A stretch of 64,000 nucleotides of DNA from Arthrobacter sp. StoSoilA2 (GCF_019977195.1 NZ_AP024643.1:372001-436000), one strand, 5' to 3'. Shown: positions 18,052-27,245, counted from the first letter of the stretch. Made by a program: numbers and translations. The notes: a model not told the origin generated them from the sequence alone.

Positions 18052-18428
18052 GCGTGGCTGGGGCTGTGGAACCTACCACCAGCCTGGCCGGACATAACCG
18101 GATCAGTACCCAGGCTTTGACATCGCTGGCACAGGCCGCTGCCGCCGAGGCTCTCGGCGTGGAACCCAGCGACATCCGCGCAGATTGGTCGGACGACGAC
18201 GGCCTGCTGGCTTTGTCCATCGTGGCACCTATCAGCATCCCCGCGTTGAGTGAAGTACTGCGCAATCCGGAGCGTGTCCAGGGCTTCGGCGGCTCCATCT
18301 GGGACCGTGCTGTGGCCGCAAAGGCAACCGTGTTGGAGCGTGTGACCCGGCTCAGTGGTTTCCGCATAAGCAGAGTGGATATCAGGATTAGTGGAGCCCA
18401 CGTTTCAGAGGGAGGCCGCGTCCGGTGA
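18048..18428 (+). CDS. Second, divergent Asp23-like protein
   Basis: 126 residues with the Asp23 strand-helix pattern in a weak form: STQALTSLAQAAAAEALGV, then SIVAPISIPAL and ERVTRLSGFRISRVDIRISG. It has no membrane segment. It would be a cytosolic partner of the first Asp23 protein. Coupled by 4-bp overlaps to both neighbours. Confidence 0.75.
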   Translation: MSVAGAVEPTTSLAGHNRISTQALTSLAQAAAAEALGVEPSDIRADWSDDDGLLALSIVAPISIPALSEVLRNPERVQGFGGSIWDRAVAAKATVLERVTRLSGFRISRVDIRISGAHVSEGGRVR

Positions 18429-19069
18429 CACAGGACCAGCAAACAATCATTGAACCTTCTGACGCTGGCTCCGGAGCCAGCCCCATCGCCGGCGAGGACC
18501 CGGCAATGAGCCGTGTCCTGCGCAGGGAAACGCACTCGTCCCGGGCAGGAGCAGCCACCATCGCCGCCGTGCTGGTGATCATTCTCTGCGTCCTCGCGCT
18601 TCTGGAATCTGCGCTCCGCGCCATCGGCCAACCGCCATGGCTTATTGACCCAAGCACGGCAGCGGAGCGAATCATCGCACTTCCGGCGGGCATGCCGCCT
18701 CTTCTGCTTGGCGCCAGCGGTGCTGTCATTGCCATGGTCGGACTCTTTTTCCTCCTTCACGCTGTTTTACCAGGCAGACGGGCCCGGCATTTGCTGCGGG
18801 ACCCACGCACCGCCGTCGTCGTTGATGACGAAGTGCTGGCCTCGGCACTTGCTCGTCGTGCGCGGACTGCCGCCAACGTGACACCGGAACAGGTCATGGT
18901 GATTGTGTCCAGGCAGTCAGTGGTGGTCAACGTCCGGCCCACCTCCGGCAGCAGGGTCAGCGAGGAAGCCGTCCTACAAGCAGTGCAGTCCGAACTCGAT
19001 GAAATGTCCCCCTTTCCCATGCCCACTGTTCGGGTGAACCTCTCTACGTCGGGGGTGGTCGGCGCATGA
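18425..19069 (+). CDS. DUF6286-type membrane protein of the Asp23 operon
   Basis: 214 residues, GTG start. Two membrane helices (about 40-60 and 95-118) separated by a short outside loop, then a cytosolic domain with RRARTAANVTPEQVMVIVSR that looks Asp23-like. This topology matches DUF6286 proteins found in actinobacterial Asp23 operons, where they probably act as AmaP-type anchors. Confidence 0.8.
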   Translation: MTQDQQTIIEPSDAGSGASPIAGEDPAMSRVLRRETHSSRAGAATIAAVLVIILCVLALLESALRAIGQPPWLIDPSTAAERIIALPAGMPPLLLGASGAVIAMVGLFFLLHAVLPGRRARHLLRDPRTAVVVDDEVLASALARRARTAANVTPEQVMVIVSRQSVVVNVRPTSGSRVSEEAVLQAVQSELDEMSPFPMPTVRVNLSTSGVVGA

Positions 19070-19677
19070 ACGAAACACCGCGTGCCCTCAACCGGGTGCT
19101 TCTCTTCATCATTGGCGTGAAACTCCTGGCCGTTGGGCTGCTTCTTCTCCTGCTGGCGACTGTTCCGGCCGTAGCAACGTGGTGGCACGGCTGGGCCGCG
19201 GACATGTGGGCCCGTGCCGAGGATGCATTCCAGCGAACCCGGTTCCCCGGCCGTGAGGAAAGTTGGCTGTGGATTGTGGCCGGTGTGGTTTTGGTGGCCA
19301 TCATTATTGCGATGGTCGCCTGGGTGTCGCAACAGGGTAAAGGCCGGGCCAACCTTCTGGTGGCCAGCGACGATGAGAGCCATGTGGACGGTGAGGTCCA
19401 GATCGGTGGCGGCGTCGCGGAACAGGCGCTCCGGGCAGCTTTGGCAGATCGGCCGGACCTCGCCGGCGCGTCTGTGGCCACGTATGAGGTCAAAGGCCAG
19501 CCCGGATTAAGGGTGCGCATCCAGCCCCGGCAGGGCGTGGCACCGCACCTCCTTGCCGCCGAAATTTCACGGCTGGTCGAAGCCCTGGACCTGGTGATCG
19601 GCAAGAAGACGCCCGTATTGGTCCATATGGCATCAGGGGCCCGTGCGAAATTTACAAAAGCTGAACGGGTTCGCTGA
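19066..19677 (+). CDS. AmaP-like alkaline shock membrane anchor
   Basis: 203 residues. Two membrane helices (about 10-38 and 65-85) enclose a short Trp-rich outside loop; the rest is a cytosolic Asp23-fold domain containing VDGEVQIGGGVAEQALRAAL and GLRVRIQPRQGVAPHL. In Staphylococcus AmaP holds Asp23 at the membrane. Last gene of the operon, overlapping the previous one by 4 bp. Confidence 0.8.
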   Translation: MNETPRALNRVLLFIIGVKLLAVGLLLLLLATVPAVATWWHGWAADMWARAEDAFQRTRFPGREESWLWIVAGVVLVAIIIAMVAWVSQQGKGRANLLVASDDESHVDGEVQIGGGVAEQALRAALADRPDLAGASVATYEVKGQPGLRVRIQPRQGVAPHLLAAEISRLVEALDLVIGKKTPVLVHMASGARAKFTKAERVR

Positions 19678-19848
19678 CTGTCCTGGCTAATTTTGCCGAA
19701 TATTTCACTCCGGGTGTTTTGCGTTGCGTAACCCGCGTGGATGCCAATAGTTTGAAAGTAGAGGGGGAAAACTCCCTGATGCGATTGATTGCTTTGCAGG
19801 GTAAATACCGGGAGTGATCAGCGTTCAACCGTCACGAAGGAGAGCACC

Positions 19849-20184
19849 ATGAGTGAAGAAACCACGGGATCGGAAGCAGTGGAAGGCGCTGCGGGCAAGG
19901 CCAAGGATGTAGCTGGCGAGGCACTTGAAAATGCGAAGGAATTTGCCGGCGAGGCCGCTGAAAATGTCAAGGAGTTTGCTGGAGCGGCTGCAGAAAACGT
20001 CAAAGAATTCGCAGGCGATGCAGCAGAAAACGTCAAGGAATTTTTCGCCGGTGACGTGAGTGAGAATGCTAAGGAACTTGCTGGTGACGTTGCCGGGAAA
20101 TCCAGGGAAATCGCCGGAGATGTTACCGAAAACGTGAAGGGTCTCGGCTCCAAGATCGCAGGCCTGTTCAAGGGCGGGAAGTAG
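19849..20184 (+). CDS. LEA-like protein of seven 11-residue repeats
   Basis: 111 residues, lacking Cys, Trp and any membrane segment. From residue 22 to 99 there are seven tandem units of consensus AGDAAENVKEF, one of them 12 long. The 11-residue period, Ala/Glu/Lys bias and amphipathic pattern are those of group-3 LEA proteins and some membrane-surface helices. The last 12 residues are Gly/Lys-rich. AAGGAG upstream of the ATG fixes the start. It has its own leader (172 bp) after the Asp23 operon and may protect the envelope under stress; that is inference. Confidence 0.8.
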   Translation: MSEETTGSEAVEGAAGKAKDVAGEALENAKEFAGEAAENVKEFAGAAAENVKEFAGDAAENVKEFFAGDVSENAKELAGDVAGKSREIAGDVTENVKGLGSKIAGLFKGGK

Positions 20185-20199
20185 CCCTAACCGCATGGT

Positions 20200-20255
20200 G
20201 CGGGGATGGCAGTTCAGGAACGTGGTGGACCGCACCTTATGAGCTGTCATCCCGC
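20200..20255 (+). terminator. Possible terminator hairpin after repeat protein
   Basis: Arms GCGGGGATGGCAG (20200-20212) and CTGTCATCCCGC (20244-20255), nearly complementary with one G-T pair, around a 31-base loop. No T tail. It lies just after the repeat-protein stop and before the AlkD-like gene. Confidence 0.45.
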
Positions 20256-20330
20256 CTTGCGGCTCATCGGCGAACCCGCACATCCACGCCTAGTAGGCTG
20301 AGTTTCACACGCGATGGACGGGAGGCTCCA

Positions 20331-21041
20331 GTGGTCGGGAAAACTGCGACTGGTACGACTGCAACTGGGACGACGCTGGCCGGCGTGATGGCCGAGCTGG
20401 CCGCGCTGGAAGACCCGAGGTCGCGCGAGGTGAACGAAAAACACGGTGACGATCACGGTGTGAACCTCAGTAAATTGCGCGCGATTGCGAAGCGGTTGAA
20501 GATACAGCCGGAGCTTTCGCGCGAGCTTTGGGAGACCGATGACACCGCGGCGAAGCTGCTGGCACTGCTGATTTGCCGGCCTAAGTCGTACGGATCCGAA
20601 GATCTGGACACCATGCTGCGCGAGGCCCGAACACCCAAAGTCCATGACTGGCTCGTGAACTACGTGGTCAAGAAGAATCCGCACGCCGAAGAGCTGCGAC
20701 TGGCCTGGTTTGCGGACAAGGATCCCTTGGTGGCGAGTGCCGGTTGGGCGCTGACCTCGGAGCGCGTCGTCAAGGATCCGGCCGGCCTGGACCTTACCGG
20801 GCTGCTGGATGCCATCGAGGAGGGGATGAAGGACGCCCCGGACCGCCTGCAGTGGGCGATGAACACCTGTCTTGCCCAGATCGGCATCGAACACCCGGAG
20901 TATCGCGCCCGCGCCTTGAGTATTGGTGAGCGCTTGGAGGTTCTGAAGGATTACCCAACTCCGCCCAACTGCACCTCTCCGTTCGCGCCTGCCTGGATCA
21001 ACGAGATGGTGCGCCGGCAGCAACTGTCAGCAACCAGCTAG
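20331..21041 (+). CDS. AlkD-like DNA alkylation repair protein (HEAT-like repeats)
   Basis: 236 residues, all helical, with HEAT-like repeats over most of the length (segments ending WETDDTAAKLLALLICRP, REARTPKVHDWLVNYVVK, WFADKDPLVASAGWALTSER). This matches the AlkC/AlkD superfamily, whose members excise alkylated bases. The Trp/Asp positions used by AlkD for catalysis cannot be assigned safely, so activity is not assured. GTG start 5 bases after GGGAGG. Convergent with the XRE gene, overlapping by 4 bp. Confidence 0.75.
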   Translation: MVGKTATGTTATGTTLAGVMAELAALEDPRSREVNEKHGDDHGVNLSKLRAIAKRLKIQPELSRELWETDDTAAKLLALLICRPKSYGSEDLDTMLREARTPKVHDWLVNYVVKKNPHAEELRLAWFADKDPLVASAGWALTSERVVKDPAGLDLTGLLDAIEEGMKDAPDRLQWAMNTCLAQIGIEHPEYRARALSIGERLEVLKDYPTPPNCTSPFAPAWINEMVRRQQLSATS

Positions 21042-21475
21042 CCCCTGTTGCGGTGCATCATCCGGTACGTCAGTTCCGCGAGGAGTTCCTCGTCTGAAAG
21101 ATGCGAGGCCCGGGCTATAGGGGCTGCCGGTACCATGACGCGAGGCCCCGGGGACTGCCGTGGCTCGTCGCTGCTGCGCATGTCGTCCGGAGTGATTTGG
21201 TCCGGAGCGAAGCTGGATTTTCCCTTGAGGACTTCAGACATGGATCCAGCGCGCCACCCCAGGGCGTGCTCGAGCTTGCGCTGATTGATTTCCTGGGTGC
21301 GGCGCGTACCGGATTCCAGCGTCCGTACAGTCTTGATTGCCGTCCCAGCCTGCTTGGCCAACTGCACCTGGCTCAGCCCCTGGGCCAGCCGTTCTTCTTT
21401 GATCAGGCGGCCGATAGTCTGGAGTGCTTCAAGTTCATCCACACTTCCCACTGTTGCATAGGCAATACTGGGCAA
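21038..21475 (-). CDS. XRE-family HTH regulator
   Basis: 145 residues. Residues 20-75 form a Cro/C1 HTH: LIKEERLAQGLSQVQLAKQA then GTAIKTVRTLESGTRRTQ. The C-terminal half is polar and Pro-rich and ends in a helix (DEELLAELTYRMMHRNRG) that may dimerise. No sensor domain is seen. Its targets are unknown. It is divergent from the sugar ABC operon, though that operon has its own LacI regulator. Confidence 0.82.
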   Translation of the reverse strand: MPSIAYATVGSVDELEALQTIGRLIKEERLAQGLSQVQLAKQAGTAIKTVRTLESGTRRTQEINQRKLEHALGWRAGSMSEVLKGKSSFAPDQITPDDMRSSDEPRQSPGPRVMVPAAPIARASHLSDEELLAELTYRMMHRNRG

Positions 21476-21641
21476 ACAAATCTCATGACGTGCGTGTTGG
21501 ACCCGCGACTTCCTCGTGCCCGTGGGGTGGCGGCCGCTGCAGGCGGCGGATTCAAGACGTCGACGACGGCGCCCGGCGATCGCTGCGGTGCAGTTCCGGC
21601 GCGATGCAAAGGTTACTTTGTATCGTTGTGGTTACGGTCGG

Positions 21642-21655
21642 TGTAAGCGCTTGCA
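21642..21655 (+). promoter_or_regulatory. LacI-family operator before the sugar ABC operon
   Basis: TGTAAGCGCTTGCA is a near-perfect 14-bp palindrome with the AAGCGCTT core typical of LacI/GalR-family sites. It lies 84 bp upstream of the solute-binding protein start. The LacI gene at the end of the same cluster is the obvious ligand. Confidence 0.8.
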
Positions 21656-21738
21656 TTTCTATGGACAACCTCGCTAGTGTGAGGGCCACCACATCAATCG
21701 CGCCACGATTTTCTTGTACTCAGCGAGGAGTCTTCAGC

Positions 21739-23079
21739 ATGAAAAAAACCAAGTACCTGCTCCCGGTCGCAGCGGCCGGCGTTCTGGCACTTACCATGTC
21801 CGCATGTAGCGGAAACAGCGGCGGCGGCGGAAGCACCGCGTCGGACGACTGTTCCGCATACGAAACCTACGGCAAGCACGACGGCAAGACAGTCTCCGTG
21901 TACTCCACGATCGTCGACGTCGAAGCGACAAACCTCGAGGAATCCTGGGCACAGTTCGAAAAGTGCACGGGCATTACGGTCAAGTACGAGGGCAGCAAGG
22001 AGTTCGAGACCCAGATCGGTGTCCGGGCCCAGTCCGGTACGGCCCCTGACGTAGCGATCTTCCCCCAGCCCGGTCTTCTGGCCACGCAGGCCAAGGCCGG
22101 TTACCTGAAGCCCGCTCCCAAGACTGTGTCCGATCTTGTGGACAAGAATTGGTCCGCAGACTGGAAGAAGTACGGCACGGTGGACGGCACGTTCTACGCC
22201 GCCCCTATGCTTGCGAACGTCAAGGGATACGTCTGGTACTCGCCCAAGACCTTCAAGGACAAGGGTTGGCAGGTCCCCAAGACGTGGGACGAAATGATGG
22301 ACCTGACCAAGAAGATCGCCGACGACAAGACCATGAAGCCATGGTGTGCCGGATTTGAATCGGGCGAAGCCACGGGTTGGCCGGGTACCGACTGGATCGA
22401 GGACGTTGTCCTGCGTGCCGAAGGCCCGGAAGTCTATGACAAGTGGATCACGCACCAGATTCCGTTCAATGACCCCAAGATCGTCAACTCCTTCAACAAG
22501 GTTGGCGACATCCTCCTCAACCCGGATTACGTCAACGGCGGCTTCGGTGACCCACGCTCGATCTTGAGCACCGCGTTTGCCCAGGCTGGCCAGCCGGTTC
22601 TGGACGGACAGTGCGCCATGCACCACCAGGCATCGTTCCAGGCAGCCAACTGGCCTGCCGGTACCAACGTGGCCGAAGACGGCGACGTCTGGGCATTCAT
22701 GACGCCTCCGGTGGATGAATCCAAGGGCACTGCCATCACCGGTGGTGGCGAGTCGGTTGCCGCTTACAAGGACACCCCTGAGGTCCAGGCATACCTGGCA
22801 TTCATGGCTAGTGCGGACTTCGCCAACAACCGCGTGAAGCTCGGCGGCGCCATCAGTGCAAACAAGGGCCTTGCCCCGAACAACGCACAGTCGGCCCTGG
22901 ACAAGCAGTCCATCAAGCTCCTTCAGGATCCCAAGACCGTCTTCCGTTTTGACGGTTCGGACCTGATGCCGAGCGCCGTGGGTTCCAACTCGTTCTGGAA
23001 GGGCATCGTTGCCTGGATCAATGGCAGCTCCGCCCAGCAGGTAACTGACAGCATCGAGTCCAGCTGGCCCAAGGGCTAA
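21739..23079 (+). CDS. ABC sugar-binding lipoprotein (alpha-glucoside/AglE-like)
   Basis: 446 residues from the ATG at 21739 (GAGGAG eight bases upstream). Signal peptide with lipobox MSAC. The mature part has the solute-binding pattern of alpha-glucoside importers: VKYEGSKEFETQIGVRAQSG followed by APDVAIFPQPG, the FPQPG motif being typical of AglE-like proteins. Upstream in-frame codons lie in the regulatory region and are rejected. First gene of a binding protein-permease-permease-LacI cluster; a strong terminator after it probably sets a high binding-protein level. Confidence 0.85.
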   Translation: MKKTKYLLPVAAAGVLALTMSACSGNSGGGGSTASDDCSAYETYGKHDGKTVSVYSTIVDVEATNLEESWAQFEKCTGITVKYEGSKEFETQIGVRAQSGTAPDVAIFPQPGLLATQAKAGYLKPAPKTVSDLVDKNWSADWKKYGTVDGTFYAAPMLANVKGYVWYSPKTFKDKGWQVPKTWDEMMDLTKKIADDKTMKPWCAGFESGEATGWPGTDWIEDVVLRAEGPEVYDKWITHQIPFNDPKIVNSFNKVGDILLNPDYVNGGFGDPRSILSTAFAQAGQPVLDGQCAMHHQASFQAANWPAGTNVAEDGDVWAFMTPPVDESKGTAITGGGESVAAYKDTPEVQAYLAFMASADFANNRVKLGGAISANKGLAPNNAQSALDKQSIKLLQDPKTVFRFDGSDLMPSAVGSNSFWKGIVAWINGSSAQQVTDSIESSWPKG

Positions 23080-23088
23080 CTCCGAAAG

Positions 23089-23135
23089 CGCTGCCTCCCC
23101 TGCCTGGTTTGCCCAGTCGGGGAGGCAGCGTTTTT
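23089..23135 (+). terminator. Strong hairpin between binding protein and permeases
   Basis: Perfect 12-bp arms (23089-23100 and 23119-23130) around an 18-base loop, followed directly by five T. It lies within the operon and should cause partial termination, giving more binding protein than permease. Confidence 0.85.
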
Positions 23136-23175
23136 CCCGGAACCTAGTGATTCACTCACGCCCCGGAGGTTGGGT

Positions 23176-24141
23176 ATGGAATTTATCGGAGGAAAACTCC
23201 TTCAAGTAGTGATCGCCCTCGCGATCTTTGCCGCTATTATCGGCATCCTCATGCTGGTGGTGGACAGAGCACCGAAATCAGTCAAGGACAAAGTTACGGT
23301 GGCAGGATTCCTGGCTCCCGCCGGAATCCTGATGCTGGTGGGCCTCGTGTACCCAGCGGTGCGCACGTCAATGTTGGCCTTCACGGACGCCAGTGGCCAA
23401 GGCAACGGATTCGACAACTTTGTTTGGATGTTTACCCAGCCTGAGGCTTTGACCACGCTGCGTAACACCATTATCTGGACCGTTCTGGTCCCCTTGTTGT
23501 CAACCTCTTTCGGCTTGGCCTACGCCGTCTTTATCGATAAGGCCCGCGGAGAGCGGGTTCTGAAGTCCCTGGTCTTCATGCCGATGGCCATCTCCTTTGT
23601 AGGCGCCGGTATCATCTGGAAGCTCGTGTACGACTACCGCGGCCCCGGCATCGAACAGACTGGTGTGATCAACTTCATCCGTGACGCGTTGGGAATGAAC
23701 CCCAAGCAGTTCCTCCTCGACGCCCCGGAAAACACGGTGTTCCTGATCATCGTGATGGTCTGGATCCAAACCGGCTTCGCCATGGTGATTCTCTCCGCGG
23801 CCATCAAGGGTGTCCCCGTGGAACTCATCGAGGCGGCCCGCTTGGATGGGGCCAACGCCTGGCAGCAGTTCCGCAACGTGACGGTCCCGGGTATCCGTGG
23901 GGCGCTGGTGGTGGTCCTGACTACTATTACGATCGCCACGTTGAAGGTATTCGACATTGTTCGAACCATGACGGCCGGTAACTACGACACGTCGGTTGTG
24001 GCCAACGAAATGTACACGCAGGCCTTCCGTGCCGGTGAGCCGGGACGAGGTGCCGCATTGGCCCTGATCCTGTTCCTCATGGTGCTGCCCATCGTCGTGT
24101 ACAACGCTCGAGTCCTTCGCAAGCAAAGGGAGATCCATTGA
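23176..24141 (+). CDS. ABC sugar permease 1 (AglF/MalF-like)
   Basis: 321 residues, seven or eight hydrophobic segments including an extra N-terminal one. The EAA loop is ELIEAARLDGANAWQQFRNV. The ATG at 23176 is preferred, 6 bases after GGAGG, over a TTG just upstream. Its stop overlaps the next gene's start. It would form the channel with the second permease; the ATPase subunit is encoded elsewhere. Confidence 0.9.
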   Translation: MEFIGGKLLQVVIALAIFAAIIGILMLVVDRAPKSVKDKVTVAGFLAPAGILMLVGLVYPAVRTSMLAFTDASGQGNGFDNFVWMFTQPEALTTLRNTIIWTVLVPLLSTSFGLAYAVFIDKARGERVLKSLVFMPMAISFVGAGIIWKLVYDYRGPGIEQTGVINFIRDALGMNPKQFLLDAPENTVFLIIVMVWIQTGFAMVILSAAIKGVPVELIEAARLDGANAWQQFRNVTVPGIRGALVVVLTTITIATLKVFDIVRTMTAGNYDTSVVANEMYTQAFRAGEPGRGAALALILFLMVLPIVVYNARVLRKQREIH

Positions 24142-25103
24142 CAGCCACGCCAGCCCCGAAAGAGGCGTCCAAGGCCGCCACCCGGCAGCGTCCTGGATCG
24201 GACCCCACGGAGGACGCCCAGCCGATGATGCGCAGGGTCAAGACCAAGCTCACTTCCAAGTGGGCCACAGCGGCAGCGATCATCATCGCCGTCGTATGGT
24301 CTGTCCCGACTTTTGGCCTCTTTGTTACCTCATTCAGGCCCGCAGCCAAGCAAGTAGGCCCCCGCTCAAACGGCTGGTGGAATGCCTTCCTTGACTGGGA
24401 CTTCACCTTCAAGAACTATGTGGATGTCCTTACCCCGGCGGGCTCGCAGTCCGCCAACCTTTCCCAGTACTTCATCAACTCCGTGGCGATCGTCATTCCA
24501 GTCACCATCTTTGTGCTGGTATTGGCGTCCATGGCCGCCTATGTTTTCGCATGGGGGAAGTTCAAGGGCCGCGACGCACTCTTCATTTTCGTTTTTGCCC
24601 TGCAGATCATCCCGCTCCAGATGGCACTGATTCCGCTCCTGCAACTCTTCACGCAAACCCTGCATTTGCCTGCGGGTTCGTATGCGCAGCTGTGGATTGC
24701 CCACACCATGTTCGGCCTTCCCCTGGGTATTTTCCTCCTCCACAACTTCATCTCCGAGATCCCGGGTGAGGTTATCGAGGCGGCAAGGGTGGACGGTGCG
24801 GGACACAGCACCATTTTCTGGCGGATCATCCTGCCGCTTTCCGTTCCGGCCCTGGCTTCTCTGGCGATCTTCCAGTTCCTGTGGGTCTGGAACGACCTCC
24901 TGGTTGCGCTGGTGTTCTCCGGCGGAACGGCCGACGTAGCACCTATCACCCAGCGTCTGGCCGAGATTTCCGGCACGCGCGGTGCCAGGGACTACTTGAA
25001 CCCGGCCGCGGCCTTCGTGTCGATCATCATCCCGCTTCTGGTGTTCTTCGGCCTGCAGCGGTACTTCGTCCGGGGCCTGCTGTCCGGCGGTCTCAAGGGC
25101 TAG
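24138..25103 (+). CDS. ABC sugar permease 2 (AglG/MalG-like)
   Basis: 321 residues, TTG start overlapping the previous stop (TTGA). Six membrane segments after a polar N-terminus; EAA loop EVIEAARVDGAGHSTIFWRI and C-terminus LQRYFVRGLLSGGLKG typical of MalG-class subunits. Third gene of the sugar import cluster. Confidence 0.9.
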   Translation: MTATPAPKEASKAATRQRPGSDPTEDAQPMMRRVKTKLTSKWATAAAIIIAVVWSVPTFGLFVTSFRPAAKQVGPRSNGWWNAFLDWDFTFKNYVDVLTPAGSQSANLSQYFINSVAIVIPVTIFVLVLASMAAYVFAWGKFKGRDALFIFVFALQIIPLQMALIPLLQLFTQTLHLPAGSYAQLWIAHTMFGLPLGIFLLHNFISEIPGEVIEAARVDGAGHSTIFWRIILPLSVPALASLAIFQFLWVWNDLLVALVFSGGTADVAPITQRLAEISGTRGARDYLNPAAAFVSIIIPLLVFFGLQRYFVRGLLSGGLKG

Positions 25104-25115
25104 ACAATTGCAGCG

Positions 25116-25152
25116 TTGGTTACGCAGCGGAACGACTCCGCTGCGTAACCAA
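25116..25152 (+). terminator. Perfect 16-bp hairpin after permease 2
   Basis: Arms 25116-25131 and 25137-25152 are exact complements around a 5-base loop, 12 bp after the permease stop. There is no T tail. Likely terminator of the transport operon, placing the LacI gene in its own unit or under read-through. Confidence 0.7.
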
Positions 25153-25228
25153 GGCCTGCACAAAATAGACTGATTCTTCGCCATGAGACAGAGAACGGCG
25201 AAGTGAAGGCAGCCGGAGAGGGGGGCCT

Positions 25229-26281
25229 GTGACACGAACAACGGGTAGGTCCCAGCGCGGTGGTCATACAGGCGTCAGCATCGAGGACGTCGCAGCAGCA
25301 GCGGGAGTGTCCACGGCTACCGTTTCCAGGGCCGTCAGGGGACTGCCACGGGTTTCGCCGGCAACCCGTGAAAAGATCCTGGAAGTGGCGGCGTCGCTGG
25401 GTTATGTGGCGTCGTCGTCGGCGTCGGGTCTGGCCACCGGGCGTACGCGCACCATCGGAGTCCTGGCGCCCTTCGTCAGCCGTTGGTTCTTCTCCAAGGC
25501 AATCGAAGGCGCGGACAGGGAACTGCACTCACGCAAGTACAACCTCTCCCTGTTCAACCTTGGCGGCCATGGCAGCAATCGCGAGCGGCTCTTCAGCTCC
25601 ACCATGGTTTACAAACAGATCGACGCCCTGCTGGTGCTGTGTATGGCGCTCAGCGAGGACGAACTGGAACACCTCCACAAGATCGACATCCCGTTGGTGG
25701 TTGTTGGCGGGCACGTTGAGGATTGTGCCTACATCGGTATCAACGATTACGACGCCGCAACCACCGCCGTGCGGCACCTGCTGGACCTCGGACACAAGGA
25801 CATTGCCCTGCTCCATGGCGATGACGAGACAGACCTGAACTTCGACGTTCCCCGCGTCCGGATCCGCGCCTTCCAGGACGTCATGACCGACGCCGGTTTG
25901 GAAGTCCGTCCCGAGTGGGACGAATGGGGTGACTTCACGGTTGCCAGCGGGCAGCAGGCATTCAACCGCCTCTGGAGCCAGCCCGGACGCAAGCCTACGG
26001 CCATTTTCTGTTCCTCCGATGAAATGGCCATGGGGGTCATCTTCGAAGCCACGCGACACGGCGTTCGAGTGCCCGCGGACCTCTCAGTCATCGGAATCGA
26101 CGACCACGACTTCTCCGAAGCCCTGGGCCTGACAACGGTGGGTCAACGGCCGGACGACCAAGCCGAACTGGGCACCAAGATGCTTTTGGACGAACTCGAT
26201 GGCATCGCCGGTGCCGTTCATTCAGAGGTAGCGCCGCACCAATTGATTGTGCGGGAGACAACAGCGCCGCCGTGCCGGTGA
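25229..26281 (+). CDS. LacI-family regulator of the sugar importer
   Basis: 350 residues, GTG start. N-terminal HTH SIEDVAAAAGVSTATVSRAV with hinge SASGLATGRTRTIGVL, then a periplasmic-binding-like ligand domain (65-345) including SVIGIDDHDFSEALGLTTV. Expected to repress the sugar importer through the AAGCGCTT palindrome about 3.6 kb upstream and to be relieved by the imported sugar or a derivative. Confidence 0.9.
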   Translation: MTRTTGRSQRGGHTGVSIEDVAAAAGVSTATVSRAVRGLPRVSPATREKILEVAASLGYVASSSASGLATGRTRTIGVLAPFVSRWFFSKAIEGADRELHSRKYNLSLFNLGGHGSNRERLFSSTMVYKQIDALLVLCMALSEDELEHLHKIDIPLVVVGGHVEDCAYIGINDYDAATTAVRHLLDLGHKDIALLHGDDETDLNFDVPRVRIRAFQDVMTDAGLEVRPEWDEWGDFTVASGQQAFNRLWSQPGRKPTAIFCSSDEMAMGVIFEATRHGVRVPADLSVIGIDDHDFSEALGLTTVGQRPDDQAELGTKMLLDELDGIAGAVHSEVAPHQLIVRETTAPPCR

Positions 26282-26288
26282 TGACAGC

Positions 26289-27212
26289 CTACGAGGCCCG
26301 CGCCAACTGCCGGATGGGGATCCAGCGCGAGGCTAGCCGGCGATAAGCTGCCGCTGCGCCCGTCATATCTCCCTCGGCAAGGCACTCGATCCCGAGGCGA
26401 ACATCCATGGGGGATTCGTCCGGGTACACCTTGTCCGCCACAGCTCCGTAATCCAACTCCACCATGGACTGGACATGGAACAACTCCAGCCACTCGGTGA
26501 GCTGCGTGAGATCGTCCAGCATGTCCAGGTCCGGGGCTGCCAAAGCCAGATGGGCTACGGCAAAGCGTGCCCTGTCCAGGGCCTCCGTCAACGGCGTCCA
26601 CACCCGGACAGTGAGGATGTGCCCGTCCGACTCCACCACATCCTTGCGGTCAGACTCAGCGAAAAGCGAGAACCAACTAAAAGGGATACCCCAGGTGGAG
26701 GCCCGGGTGTGGACCCGCTTGGCTTCCTCCCCGGCGTTGATGCGATCGATCCGCGCTTGGTGCTTGTCCCGCTGCGAAACCGGAATCAGCAGATCGGCCA
26801 GCGGGCTGTGCACACCATCCATGAGGGCATTCGCTGCCAACCCGGCGCGAATCACCAGTTGGCTGGGGCAGTAAAGCAGCCGTCCGGCGTCGTGGGCGTC
26901 CTTATCCTGGGCCGCCGCGCCGGTGGCGGCATCTGTGGAACTGTCCGCCGCAGTGTGCCGCCCGCCAGGGACGCGCGTCATTCGCACCAGATCAGTCCGG
27001 CCGGTGGGGAAGGGGTCCCCGCCCGTCCGGGTGATGCGGCCCAGTGAGGCTTGGAGCTCAGCGTTTTCGACGGCGGCCCGGGACCGGATCTTGCTGCTGT
27101 CCGCCACGAGCTGGCGCTGCTGCTCCGGCGGAAACGCCTCAAGGGGCTCGTAGATGCGCAGGGACGAAGAGAACGGCAGTCCTGCCTGGCCCCTATACAG
27201 GTTTCCAGTCAT
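26289..27212 (-). CDS. Conserved hypothetical protein
   Basis: 307 residues from the ATG at 27212; a start at 27236 is also open. No membrane segment or signal. It contains an Ala/Asp-rich low-complexity insert (about 90-110), a region LLYCPSQLVIRAGLAANALMDGV, then LTVRVWTPLTEALDRARFAV and a helical C-terminus with WLELFHVQSMVELDYG. I do not recognise a family. It follows xthA on the same strand with a gap of about 30 bp and may be co-transcribed with it. Confidence 0.7.
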   Translation of the reverse strand: MTGNLYRGQAGLPFSSSLRIYEPLEAFPPEQQRQLVADSSKIRSRAAVENAELQASLGRITRTGGDPFPTGRTDLVRMTRVPGGRHTAADSSTDAATGAAAQDKDAHDAGRLLYCPSQLVIRAGLAANALMDGVHSPLADLLIPVSQRDKHQARIDRINAGEEAKRVHTRASTWGIPFSWFSLFAESDRKDVVESDGHILTVRVWTPLTEALDRARFAVAHLALAAPDLDMLDDLTQLTEWLELFHVQSMVELDYGAVADKVYPDESPMDVRLGIECLAEGDMTGAAAAYRRLASRWIPIRQLARAS

Positions 27213-27245
27213 CTCCAGCCGGCCCCTTTCGTCCATTAGCGGTGA

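Noticed and set aside
19912..20145. Possible CRISPR-like or minisatellite array in the repeat protein
   Set aside because: Periodicity is 33 bases at the protein level with diverged codons, no spacers, and clear coding sense.
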